Assembly (NCBI GenBank): GCA_019059635.1
Contig: JAGVRJ010000015.1
Coordinates: 124,001-188,000 of the forward strand
DNA from: Proales similis
Lineage: Eukaryota; Rotifera; Eurotatoria; Ploima; Proalidae
Direction: 5' to 3'
Length of the DNA: 64,000 bases
The translations under genes were made by a program, and so were the position numbers. The stretch's first letter is position 1; each line of letters opens with the position of its first letter. Below the pieces are notes generated by a model that searched no databases, had not been told where the DNA came from, and saw only the letters and a list, made by a program, of their open reading frames with translations. This document shows positions 31,981 to 42,670 of the stretch, piece after piece.

Positions 31981-33186
31981 CTATAGCCGAGAATGTTGAC
32001 ACGAGAATGAAATGGGCGCGGTTCGGGTCGTCGAACAATTGACGCTAGTTTTGCTTGAGCTGCCTGAGCTGGACTGGACTGGAGCCTTTTTAAAGATGGC
32101 GCTGAGGAAGGCGCGGTAGGCTTGTCGCATCCTCGGATTGAAGAAGGCGTAGAAAATCGGATTGAACGCCGAGTTCAAATGAGCAAACATGTTGGCGTAG
32201 ATGTGAGCAGCGGCCGGCAACGAGTCGTTCACGCCCAGTATGAGAATGAGCGCCACTGGCAGCCAGCAGATCGCAAACAGGATGAAAGAGGCGAACACGC
32301 TCTTGGCCAGACGCAGCGAATCATTGCGCAGCTTCATTCTGTTGGGCATGTTGACGAAGCGCGACTTGCCGCTCCTCACAAACAAGAAGATTTTTAAATA
32401 GCAGAACCCGATCGCCAGACACGGCATGATTATGACCAATACGGCAAACGCGACTGTGAACTCTTTTTTCAGCCGATCGAACAAGCAGGCGAGCGTCTTC
32501 TGGTCAAACACATGTCCTCCCCACTCTTTCGTTCAGGTTGTCAGTTAATGAGTTCGAATAGTGCAGATTTTCAAGGCGGTTTAAGCCTTACCAGTAAAAT
32601 TGGGCAAGTCGATGAGGAAGCCAAATAGCCAGGCGATGATGCAGTAGATTATGGTGAGTCGGAACGAGAAGTACTTGCCAAACTGCTTGGAGTGCACAAT
32701 CGCAATGTACCTGTTCGACCAGTGAGAGGTCAAATGAGTCAGCAAGAAGAGGACAGCAGTCGGAGCCGAACCTGTTGAATGCGAGAAACCCCATTGAGAC
32801 CAGCGACGTGCCGCAGCTGATCAAACAGCTCGCGGCTATGAAAACGCACAAGTCGAAGTTTTGCTGGAAAAAGCCGGCACCGTAGATGAGGCCTTGAAAC
32901 AAATTGAACTGGCTGTGAACGGCCTCTAATGGGCGTCTAGTTTACCGAGTATGGGCGCTGCATCCACAATCAGACTGATGAAGAGCTCGGCAATCGATTG
33001 ATTCAATATGAGCATATAGGTCGAATTGACTCTCAGCTCTCTGCTGTAGAGGATCGATCCGATGATGAGAAAATTGCCAACTATGCCTGATAAGATGCCA
33101 AACGCGTAGAGTATTGTCGACGGAACGTGATGCAGCAGAAATGTGTAGTCATAGCTGTGAAGAGTGTACAGCTGCGATTCAGTCAT
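31981..33186 (-). CDS. Melatonin/Tre1-moody-like GPCR (paralogue 2, four exons)
   Basis: Exons 33186-32946, 32892-32772, 32710-32592, 32525-31981; introns 53-66 bp; 341 aa. Motifs: GNFLIIGSILYSRELRVNSTY in TM1 to ICL1, FLAFNRYIAIVH (NRY), WGGHVFDQKTLACLFDR, CWLPVALILILG in TM6, NPIFYAFFNPRMRQAYRAF in TM7 and helix 8. Tail ends in Ser/Thr-rich sequence. Internal exons of 121 and 119 nt are the same as in paralogues 1 and 3, showing descent from one intron-bearing ancestor. Same strand, 1.5 kb from paralogue 1. Confidence 0.88.
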
Positions 33187-34681
33187 CTTGCTTGTCTCTG
33201 GATGTGTGTGTCTCTCTCTCTCTCTCTAAATCTTCTAGTCTCTGGTTTCTTAACATTTTGCAATTGCTCAAACTGAAATAGCAAGAAAACCGAAACATAA
33301 AACTGAACAGCATGATTAGGGCTTTAAATAGACAAAAAAAAAAATAAAATAAAAAATTACAGAGCAAGAGAAGACGGCCAGACAATCGAAATTGATGGGC
33401 AAGAGACAAGAAACGCAAATAGAATTTTAAAAAGCACCGTTTGATCCAGATCGGTGCTGCAGAATTTAATTTGCGGTTTGCGCACTGCTTATGCAACAAC
33501 AGCGGTTGATTAGAGAGAGAGAGAGAGGCGAACAACCCAACATAAGGAGACAAGCAGGTACACCAGTGATCTGAAATCTTTCTGAATTGAACCAACATGC
33601 AATTATTTCGAGATTTCGAGTGCGCATATGCGCCTGGCTAGGTGTCACACAGCTGGCAGACACCTTTCGCAAAGGTGCCATCTTTATCAGCAGATTAATT
33701 ATTGCAATTCACTTGACAAGTTGTGCGCAGCCAACAGCTGCGTGTTTTGGTTGCGGGCCAAGTGAGGTTAACTGACGAGCAGTTCGAACTTTTCGAACAA
33801 GCGAGTGGAGTTAATTTGAATTGCAGAACGAGACACTGCTCGAATAGAGTAAAAATAGCTTTGCAAAAGAGCATCGGCAAGAAGCGGGCCAAGCAGATCA
33901 TCATAATAGGCGAACGAGACGCGGTGCTTAAAAGGGCCCCGCCTTTTTCCGCAATCATACAAGAAACGAGAAGAAAATGAACACTTTCAGAGCGGTGAAG
34001 AACGAATGGCACACAAATGAATGAGATTTACGTTCTCTGATGGAAGAGCCCAATAGGGCGCTTTAGGAGATAAAAGCTTTAAGAAGAAAGCGCACACGGC
34101 AATTTATAAGGCCCTGCTCGTTCATGAACATCGAACGTCAAATGAATTGACGCTGAGACGCGGATAAGCGGCCTGCGAGAAAGATTATCTCTGGCTTCTA
34201 GCGGCCTTCCAGAGATTTTCAAACCTGGCTTGCGTCTTCCCTCTGCCTGTGAAGCGATTTGCAACGCAGCTATACAGCTAATGGCTTCGATACAGAATTA
34301 TATTTAGAATCGTTATCGATCAAGAATATGATCTTGTCTACTTGTATTCGGCGTCATATCCTTATTTTCGATTGGCAGGTGGATCATGTATGCGTACGAA
34401 AGAAGGTCTGCGTGGGACTGAAAGCTGTCTATTAGCATCTGAAATCCGATTATGAGTTTAATACGTCAAATGGAGGTTCATTTCAATTGGCCAAAGAGGA
34501 GATGACAATTTATGGGTTTATCTCGAGCGTCATTAAAACCACTGGTGGCATACATTTCTCTGAATGTGTTTGTTTAATTTATTTCCAATTCATATCTAGC
34601 TTGTGGCCGTTTAAAGGATGTGACAAGAAGTATGCTGCTTGTTCTTGTCAAGCAAAATGATCTAAAGTGAAGAGAAAGAGT
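33187..34681. other. Intergenic, 1.5 kb without a recognised gene
   Basis: Contains CT runs near 33212-33228, an A-rich run at 33337-33356 and GA runs near 33510-33527. Short open frames show no family motif or codon pattern that persuades me. Confidence 0.5.
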
Positions 34682-36253
34682 CTAATGGACACCAAAGGCC
34701 GGTCTGACGTCTATGTGGTGGCCGGCACTCGAATGAGACACAGTGTTCCGCTTGGTGTCAAACAGAGATATGATGACCTCGAATATGATCTCCAAGATCT
34801 CGACCAGGCTGAGAAGCGAGATGCCCAGGAACAAGCCGAGCGTGCCGCCCAGATTGGACAGAAAGGCCTCGAAGCTGAGCGACGCTTTGTTTCTGATCGC
34901 CGTGTACAAGTCGGTTCTGTAGTAGACGTTGACGGCCAGCACGCTGCTCTTTACCTTTGAGAACAAGTTGTCGCCTTTGGCCTGGCCGAACTGGTCGGTG
35001 ATGTTCTCGTTGCGCGAGAGCACCTCCGTGTAGGTCAAAGTTGGATACTGCGAGCTCGATATGGTCGACTCGTAGATTACCTGCTCGCACTCGGACGGGC
35101 ACTGGGTGAGACACTGCTTGTCCCTGCCCTCGTTGTAGAAGGCCGACTTGTTCGCATGCGCCTGGTCGAGCTTGTTCTCAATCACGTTCGGACAGGGCGG
35201 CTCGGCGTAGTCCAGCTTGGGCAAGTATCTGTCGTGGCATTTGTAGCGTTCGATCAGAAACTGCTGCTGGCAGAGAAGGAGACACGTCTCCTGCGAATAG
35301 GAGCCGAGCTGAAAGGTTTTCTTGGCCAGATCGGTGCTCGCCGTCTCGCTGTTGACATTGTCGACACAGTCGCTGTAGGGCGAGGGCATTTTGGTGACGA
35401 ACGTGCGATCGACTGCAATGTTGGTCTCAGTGCCGGGCGCGAGTTGAATGCCGTTGCTCTCGTCGGTCACCGGCTGGCTGCTGTTGTGCACAAACATGAC
35501 CAGGCCGGAGGTGGAGCCAAGCGGCGACTTGCAGTCCTCGGGCAGGCCAATGAACAGCTCGAGCTGGAGGCCGTAGTTCTTGCCGTAGCGACGCGCGGGC
35601 CGAATGTTCACCTTCTGGCCGCTCTTGGTCTTGCCCGTGTTGAATTGAAAGCATTTCTTGAACGGACTCAGCTCGATGGGCACAAACTCGGTGTCGTAGC
35701 AAAAGTCGCCGCTGAACTGACAGCTCACCAGAGTGCCTTCGATGTTGGCGCTCCTGTTCAACGCTTTCATCAAATCGTTCTGGTCGTGCTTTTCGATGAA
35801 CGCCTCGCGCAGCTCTCTGACCAGGTCGAGAGTGTTCGCCTCGCGCAGCATCATTTCCACGTCCGTCTGGTTCAGGGTGCCGCTCTTGTTCACCACCATG
35901 CTGAGATAGGCCTCGAGATCGAACTCGCTCAGGCCACAGGTCTGCATCGTGCAGAGCGTAATGGTCGGAAACAGGGCGTTCGAGTCGCGCAATATCTCCA
36001 CCACCGTCTCCACGTCGTATTTGAAAAACTCGATCACGTTCTGAATGAGAACAAACGAGCAGTAGCCGGCCGAGACGAGCAGACAAATCGTGTAAATGAT
36101 TTGCACCGAACGACGCTCCGAGGTGGCAATATTCGGAACCGCGTGAAAAGTGGTCTTCTCAGCCCAATGCTTCACCTTGTCTAAGATGGCTCTTTTCTTG
36201 GAGGGCTCGGCCTCCTCCAGCGGCGCTTTTTCTTGCGCTTTTTTCACTTCCAT
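34682..36253 (-). CDS. DEG/ENaC family channel subunit (copy 5)
   Basis: Single exon, 523 aa, start MEVKKAQEKA. Gating motif is His-Ala (FHAVPN, residues 36-41), TM1 near 47-75, post-TM1 motif FPTITLCTMQTCGL. The extracellular domain has paired cysteines (CLLLCQQQFLIERYKC, CLTQCPSECE) and PSPYSDC. The pore block GGTLGLFLGISLLSLVE carries Gly-Ile-Ser. The TMQTCG and CKSPLG motifs are shared with the copy at 50448, so these two form a second subfamily. It lies among three GPCR genes on the same strand and has its own TATA box. Confidence 0.93.
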   Translation of the reverse strand: MEVKKAQEKAPLEEAEPSKKRAILDKVKHWAEKTTFHAVPNIATSERRSVQIIYTICLLVSAGYCSFVLIQNVIEFFKYDVETVVEILRDSNALFPTITLCTMQTCGLSEFDLEAYLSMVVNKSGTLNQTDVEMMLREANTLDLVRELREAFIEKHDQNDLMKALNRSANIEGTLVSCQFSGDFCYDTEFVPIELSPFKKCFQFNTGKTKSGQKVNIRPARRYGKNYGLQLELFIGLPEDCKSPLGSTSGLVMFVHNSSQPVTDESNGIQLAPGTETNIAVDRTFVTKMPSPYSDCVDNVNSETASTDLAKKTFQLGSYSQETCLLLCQQQFLIERYKCHDRYLPKLDYAEPPCPNVIENKLDQAHANKSAFYNEGRDKQCLTQCPSECEQVIYESTISSSQYPTLTYTEVLSRNENITDQFGQAKGDNLFSKVKSSVLAVNVYYRTDLYTAIRNKASLSFEAFLSNLGGTLGLFLGISLLSLVEILEIIFEVIISLFDTKRNTVSHSSAGHHIDVRPAFGVH

Positions 36254-36880
36254 CGCATCTAAATATTGCGCTGGCTTGTCGCTGCTCTGGCTTTTATACG
36301 CCTGCTCTTGACACCGATGCTGTTTGAGGGACGTGACTGCACACCGTCACAAGACACGCAAGATTGCAATCAGTGCGGCTGCGTGCTCACCTTGGCAATG
36401 TGTGCTGCCAGATCGATTTCTTTGGTGCCCGTCTATTGATGAAAAGCAAACACACAAACAAGGACATGGCAACGTTGCGAACGTGATGCGCCTTCTCTAA
36501 CCGAGTTTCGGACTCGCCTCATTTCGGCTGCGATGACAAGCAGTCACGTCCTGTTTTCATTTTTTGCCTATTTTTGCCAAGCCACATTCATTGCTGCTCT
36601 CAAATGCATTTTTTCTCACTTTTTCTGCTCGATAAATTTGCTCAGCCATTAGAAGATGAATTGCAAATATGAGATGCAGTCGAATTAAAATTAATGCGCG
36701 AAATTGGAGAAGTAGAAATCGAGAAATAAAAGTGGAATAGAAAAACAGAGAGAGAGAAAGAGGGAGATAGAAGGACGAGAGAAGCTGGAAAAAGTCGATA
36801 ATTAACTTCTGCGCCCTGCTGCACGTAAATTGGGTCCTGTTCGCTCGGCGAGATGAAGAGCTCCGGCTCTAGAATGTCAC
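36254..36880. other. Intergenic with an orphan exon-like segment
   Basis: Holds the TATA box of channel copy 5 and, on the minus strand at 36391-36432, a 42-nt segment bounded by consensus splice signals (see findings). The rest is AT- and GA-rich with no gene recognised. Confidence 0.5.
36291..36298 (-). promoter_or_regulatory. TATA box of DEG/ENaC copy 5
   Basis: Minus-strand TATAAAAG lies about 40 bp before the ATG at 36253, in the right orientation; the predicted leader is very short. Confidence 0.6.
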
Positions 36881-38095
36881 TCAGCCGCCGGCGTGTCTGT
36901 ACTTGTTGCTCGAAATGAGAAATAAATTCGCACGCAGTCGAGTGTTGAACAGGACTGAGACGAACGGGTTGAGGGCCGAGTTGACATGAGCGACCAGATT
37001 GGCGAAAAAGTGGAACTGGTCGGGCAGAGCAGTCTGAAAGCCGATCATGTCAACGAAGCACATGGGAAGCCAGCAGACAGAGAAGAGCACGAACGAGACC
37101 AGCATGCCTCTGGCCATTCTCAGCGAGTGGACGCGATTGCTTGTGGCACTCAGCAGTCGATTTCTGGCCACTTTGAGTTTGGCCCGTTCGGCGAACAGAA
37201 ATATTCGAGCGTAGCAGTAGGCGATCACCAGCGACGGAATGAGAACGCAGACAATCAGGAACAGGCAAGTGTAGAACAGCTTGAGCCGGTTGAAGAGGCA
37301 GCTGCGGAGTTGATGGTCGAACACGTGCTCGCCGTATTCTAGACAGCAAACAGAAATCAACACATTGCGCATTAGAGCGGGGCAGAGACCGACCGACCTG
37401 TAAAATTGAGCAGCTCGACCAGGACGCCTGCGAGCCAGATGAATGCACAGCAGAGATTCGTCTGACGCCGGTTGAACAGATTCTTCTTGTTCGGATGATA
37501 GACGATCACCACAAGTCTTTAAATTGAGCTCGAGTCTTAGCTGGGCGGGCGCTGCAAGATTGAGACGTAGATACCTGTTGAGGGCGAGAAAGCTCATCGA
37601 GATCAATGAGGCGCTGCAGGCGATCATGCAGATGACTGCGATCGACTCGCACAGGACAGGGCGCTCTACAAAGAAGCTGTCCTCGACCCAGGCGCCTACT
37701 CAAGTCTCCAGTTGGCCAATTCGAGTCTCAGACGAATGAATGCAAATGAACTGACCGACGGCGTTGTGCGAGTTGACCACCAAGCAGATAAGAAAGTCGG
37801 CCATCGTCTGATTGAGAATGAGCAAAAAGGTCGGATTGGAGCGCAGGCTCTTTGACTTGATTATGGACAAGATGATCAGCAGGTTGCTTGGCACTCCGAC
37901 CAAACTGGCCATGGAGTAGATGAACAGCGCAGGCCAGTTCACTTGTTCTGGACGACTCTTATCGGCCAAGATGCTCTTCATCATCGTCATCTTAAGAGTC
38001 GCTTCTCCTCTAATCTCTGGCGTCTGTTTGCTCGCTGTGTCGCCAGCAACAATGTAGCTGCTGCTGCTGCTGTTCTTGTTCATGCTGCAATTCAT
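36881..38095 (-). CDS. Melatonin/Tre1-moody-like GPCR (paralogue 3, four exons)
   Basis: Exons 38095-37756, 37695-37575, 37516-37398, 37338-36881; introns 58-60 bp; 345 aa from the ATG at 38095 (MNCSMNKNSS). Motifs: SNLLIILSIIKSKSLRSNPT, LALNRLVVIVY (NRL in place of NRY), YGEHVFDHQLRSCLFNR, CWLPMCFVDMIG in TM6, and NPFVSVLFN in TM7, where the NPxxY tyrosine is replaced by serine. The N-terminus is Ser/Asn-rich with glycosylation sites. Exon sizes of 121 and 119 nt match paralogues 1 and 2. The changed Arg-Tyr and NPxxY positions suggest altered activation or coupling, an inference. Confidence 0.86.
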
Positions 38096-38656
38096 GCTCG
38101 CTTTAATGCTAAAATGCAAGCGAATTCGTCTTTATAATGACTAAGGCGCTCCCTCGTCGATATTCTCCATCTTAAGGGAATCAAAAGCTCCAGCCCGCTT
38201 GAGTCGCTCGGCCGTGGTTTGATTCCTGATATTTCCAAACATCCTGCGGCTGTGAAAAAATCGCATAAAAAAATAATTGCCAGCAATCGTGAGATGCTTT
38301 CTCAGAGCAATCGAGTCAAAAAGAGGCCTGTCGTCGGAAGCTTTAATGCTATTTAAATTATTAATCGTCATGCGAATGTTGCGGCATCGCTTGAATTCAT
38401 GCCGTCATTCCAGCGGCTGTTAATTTTATCGACATTTCAACGCACCTGCGAGCTGTTCAACAGGCGTATCAGGCAGTGATAGAGTGTGGGCAGGCCCCTG
38501 ATTAGCAATCAACGGCTTTAGACACAAATCCGCGCGTCTTCAACATTCAAAGCGCCAGCCAAGCGAAAACAAGAATTGAAACGATTGGAGGAACTGTTTA
38601 TCTGCGAATTAGGCAAAGATAACGAGCGAGAATCGCGCGCAGATGACAAGAGCGGC
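38096..38656. other. Intergenic, nothing recognised
   Basis: Spacer between two minus-strand GPCR genes. Small open frames show no family features. Confidence 0.5.
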
Positions 38657-39928
38657 TCAGAGATGGACTTGTCGCTTGTGCGATGTGTTGGCGACGAAAT
38701 GGTGCTGTCTGGCTGTGTGGCGATGGTTCACGTGAAAGCGGAATGTGACACGTTTGCGTCGTTTGCGCAGCACTTCGTCAAGATGACAGCAGAGCAGCAG
38801 TTTGAAGCCGTTAAAGAAGCGTCGATTGGTGAACGCGTAGATGAACGAGTTTGTAAAGCTGCTTGTTGAAGCCAATAGGTGAAACAAGATGAACACGTAG
38901 ACCGAGTTTAGTGAGCTGAACAAGTCCGGATGGAGGAAGAATCGAATCATGTTGAGAGCTTGCAGGGGCGTCCACGAGATCAAAAACACGATCATGATCA
39001 TGAAGCTCATTTTGATCAGCTGCCGGCCCGAGAGAGACAAAGCGAAAGATGCAAGATAAGCATTATTTGTGCTTGATAGAAGCGCGAGTCTAGATCAGCA
39101 TTCATCTGCGGCAACAGACTTGCTGCCGACCAGACTCGACGGGACTAGAAAAGCGCTTACGTTCTTCTTGTGCTCGACGATCCTCTCCGAGTGAGTGGGA
39201 ACTAGTTGTCGTGCGGCTGGCGGCTGCGTAGAAAGCGAATTGAGCTGAATGGCAATGCGAGTGTAGCAGATCAGCATGAACACCAGCGGCGCGCAGTATT
39301 GTACAATTAGCAGGAGCAAGTTAAAGGCGTCGTAGAAGGGTCGCATTTGATCGGGCACTGTTTCTACACACTGTGGCGGGTGTTGATTGCTCGCGTCCTT
39401 GACCACTCGGGTGAACATTAAAATGGGCGCTGAGATCAACAGAGCGAACATGGTCTGCGCCAGCATCAGATACTTGGCCGTCTTGAGTCTCATTCTGCCT
39501 TTTAGGGGCTGACACAGCGCCAGGTACTTGTCGAACGTGATGAGTACCATCGTGAACATGTTGAACGTGACCACGATCGACTGCGTGTAGTTGAGCAAAG
39601 TGCACAGCGCCGACGAGAACGGCCAGTACTCGAGCAGTATGCCTGTCAAGTAGGTCAGTGGCAGACAGAGCAGCGCAAACGCCATGTCCGCCACTGCCAG
39701 GCAGCTGATGAAAAAGTTATGCACACTCCTCGACTGGCAGTAGACATAGACCACGAGCAGAATGAGCGTGTTGGCCACCACAGCCAAGCACACGAACAGT
39801 GTGTAGACAAGTCCGATCAAGACCTTCAAATTAAGAGACAGTATTGAGCTCGATTCGGCCCAGCTTGAGCTCGATTCGGCCCAGCTTGAGCTCGATTCGG
39901 CCCAGCTTGAGCTTGTGTTCACTTCCAT
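38657..39928 (-). CDS. Peptide-receptor-like GPCR (NPY/tachykinin-type), two exons
   Basis: Exons 39928-39161 and 39019-38657, intron 141 bp, 376 aa. The ATG at 39928 is used because the upstream frame starts at TTG. The N-terminus has three copies of SSSWAES. TM motifs: VANTLILLVVY, CLAVADMAFALLCLPLTY in TM2, TFDKYLALCQP at the DRY position (DKY), conserved TM3 Cys and ECL2 Cys, SWTPLQALNMI in TM6, and NSFIYAF in TM7 instead of NPxxY. The TM2 LPLTY and TM6 patterns resemble neuropeptide receptors of the NPY/tachykinin broad group. Tail is basic and His-rich. The ligand is not determinable. Confidence 0.85.
39846..39908. repeat. 21-bp coding tandem repeat, three copies
   Basis: Three perfect copies of GAGCTCGATTCGGCCCAGCT+T on the plus strand, read on the minus strand as SSSWAES in the extracellular N-terminus of the peptide-receptor-like GPCR. 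Confidence 0.9.
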
Positions 39929-42670
39929 CTGGCTGCTTGTGGGCCTCAATCATCAAAACATCTAAACAGCTCAACTCAATGCTTAGTCAGATGACGGCAG
40001 TTGACTTGCAAGTAGAAATTAACTAGCCAAGAGCTAAATATTTCCTTTCTTTCTTTGACATGTAAATCGACCACGACGACAAATCGAAACCAATATGTCG
40101 TCAAACGCCGAACCGCTCCGGTGGCAGTAGCTAATAGTTCAGATGATAAATAATTTAAAAGAGGATCGCTAAAGGAAGAGGCTCAGACAAAGAGAGAGAG
40201 AGAGAGAGTAAGAAAGGAGCATTAGACGACGCAGACGTCTGGCCCTCAAACAGAAGGAGACGGTTGTGCGTGAGAGCGACTGCACTTGAAACATTTGCGT
40301 TTTAATTTGAGAGCACACGATGAGCAAGAGGCATCAATCAGGCGCGTTGTTACTGCTAAATGGCACAGCGCCAATCCGGCCGAGGTCTGCTTGTTTAACA
40401 CAATTAGCAAGCAGACAAGTTCTGTTTGAGCTACCGTCCGTGTAGAGATGATCAATTTTGAGGCCGACGTTAACACAAAGAACGAACTAGAGCAGCAGAG
40501 GTAGAAAAGTGGCGATTGAAGTAGACAAGAAGCTTTCAATCGATTAGGAGCGAGAAGAAGAGGCGCAACCCAACTGGTTATGCGAACCGATGAATCAAAA
40601 CAGATGAATGTCATTGAAAGTAGATTTCAGCTGGGAGAAGAACGTAATTTGCAAATAAGAGGGATAAGAGTGGCACACACAAAGAGAGGAAGAGAGAGGC
40701 AGGCCTTGAAAGCAAGACACAAGACAGGGCTCAGTTGATTAATAAGTTGCCAATAGACAATCAGCCTTTCGTCTGCGTCGCCTTTCGTCTGCGTCAGTGA
40801 GTTATTCGATCGAACAATGTCGCGTGTTTGACTCTCATTTCTGATTTTTAATCACAATCCAGAACACAGCCCAATCACATAACGGCCAATACAGGCGCGC
40901 AGATAATTGAGAGCTACTTGATGCATCGTGGACTCTCAGCCTGCGAGAGTAAGTTCGACGATTCATTTGTGCTTGAGCCAAATTAAGCCAAACCGATTGG
41001 CCTTTTGCATCATTGCTGTGCAATTGTGTCGCATATATGCGGAATCTCGGCTAATTATAGCTGCTGGGCCTTGAACAGCAGCAGTTCGACTACTCAAGGA
41101 GAAGAGATTGAGGCTAACAAAAAGCAGCGAGGCGCACAACTCTTGAAAGCTGTCGGATTGATGCCTCAAAAGCACCAATCGAGGCCATAGAAAGCAGCTA
41201 GTTGCCTTGCCTGTAGTTGGCTTGCCTGCTTGCTTGACTCACTGAGTAACTGATTTGCATGCATGTCTATTAAGCGACCGGCTTGTTAATCTTTAATGAG
41301 CAGCACGGTCGGCAATGGCTGGCAGGACTGGATGCCTGCCTAACTGCGCACCCTTCATCTCAAATGTGCTCGACGAGGCTCAGTGCCAATATTTTAGCTA
41401 ATTTGTTTAATATCATTACGCGTGTGTCTGTCTGCTTCTCAGGCTGACTAAATTGCGATTTGAACAGACCAGGTTCGATTGCCCCTCTTTTATTCATCGT
41501 AGCCATAAACGCCGCCATCTGCGTAATCTGCGGTTCATGTTTCAGAAATCTGCGCGATCGCGTGAACATTTCTTTGTCTCAATTGAACCGCGCTCGCAAA
41601 CATTCAATATGTGTGCGTGGGAACAAGTGGCGTGCCAGGTAATCGCACATCACGCAGACGAATCAATTGGCAATATTCAGCAGAGCCGAGTGCGTCCGTT
41701 AAGTGCAATTTGCAACCGGAACACACACATTTTAAATATGAAAAACATTGATGATGCATCGAATCGAGGCAGAGTGTTTTAGGCTCGATTTACGCGTGAT
41801 TACACGATTTGCCTCAACAAGCGTGCGACCTTCTCTGTCGAGAAAGGCTGAAGGCCAGAGCCGAATTACGGAAAGCAAATATGCAACACGGTCTCAATCA
41901 GGCAACAGCCCCGATCAGGCGAGACGATTGCAAACTGAGACCAAATCTGCTGCCCTAAATATCAGAAACAATTTGCTGATCCCAATTCTCCCCTCTGGCT
42001 CCAAAGCGAAAATGTCCTTTGTTCTCTGCACTGCACCGGATTAAATGTCGAAGCAAAGATCTTCTTGATTTAAATTGAAATGGCGCCGGGCCGATTAGAT
42101 TCGAGACAAGGGCGTTGATAATCAAGGCGTTGATAATCAAGCAGATTAGAAAGTCTCTTCTGAAGGCATTCCAAAGAGCTAGACTCTGCCTCAGAGGTGC
42201 GTCGGTTTCCTACCAGACATTCGTTTTCCCCGTTGCAACGGGTCACCAAATGCGTCTTGACAGCCATCACGTTCTAAATGAAGAGAACAAGAAAAAAAAA
42301 AGCATTAATCTTCAGAAATTGCACTCCCTCTTTTATTAGTTGCGCGCTTGTCGCAAGGAAAGGTAACCACAGCCAGCGAACGAAACAGAGAGAAAGAGAG
42401 AGAGAACAATGTCGCTTATCACGCTGTCGCTTGAGGCCTTGAACATATCTTATATCAACAATTAAAGTCATAAAACAGAAAGATGCTGTCTGCTCTTAGA
42501 CTTTGGCTACAGCCAAATCGAAATTCAGATAAGACAGAGCTCAAATGCAAATGGCAAACAACGCCTTTCACTTTTGCTCGTATAAATAAAGAGCCGCTCA
42601 CAGAGAGCGGTTGAAGGAAAAGAGAGCAACAAGAAATCTTAATAAATTGCCAACAAAAAGTCGGAGAGAA
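39929..42670. other. Gene desert, 2.7 kb
   Basis: Long for this window. Contains GA runs near 40190-40210 and 42388-42403, a 16-bp tandem duplication (GCCTTTCGTCTGCGTC, about 40764-40795), a 15-bp tandem duplication (GGCGTTGATAATCAA, 42111-42140), and the TATA box of the next gene. No coding family or RNA gene recognised on either strand. Confidence 0.5.
42581..42588 (+). promoter_or_regulatory. TATA box of the phospholipase B-like gene
   Basis: TATAAATA lies 90 bp before the ATG at 42671, consistent with a start site near 42612. Confidence 0.6.

Noticed and set aside
35156-36184. Long plus-strand open frame (342 codons) opposite DEG/ENaC copy 5
   Set aside because: It is antisense to a clear channel gene; its translation has repetitive Val/Leu/His/Arg composition and no family motif.
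40246-40614. Minus-strand 122-codon frame in the 2.7-kb desert
   Set aside because: Cys/Leu/Ser-rich translation without domain or splice signals.
42111-42140. 15-bp tandem duplication as a possible target-site duplication
   Set aside because: The copies are adjacent with nothing between them, so there is no inserted element.
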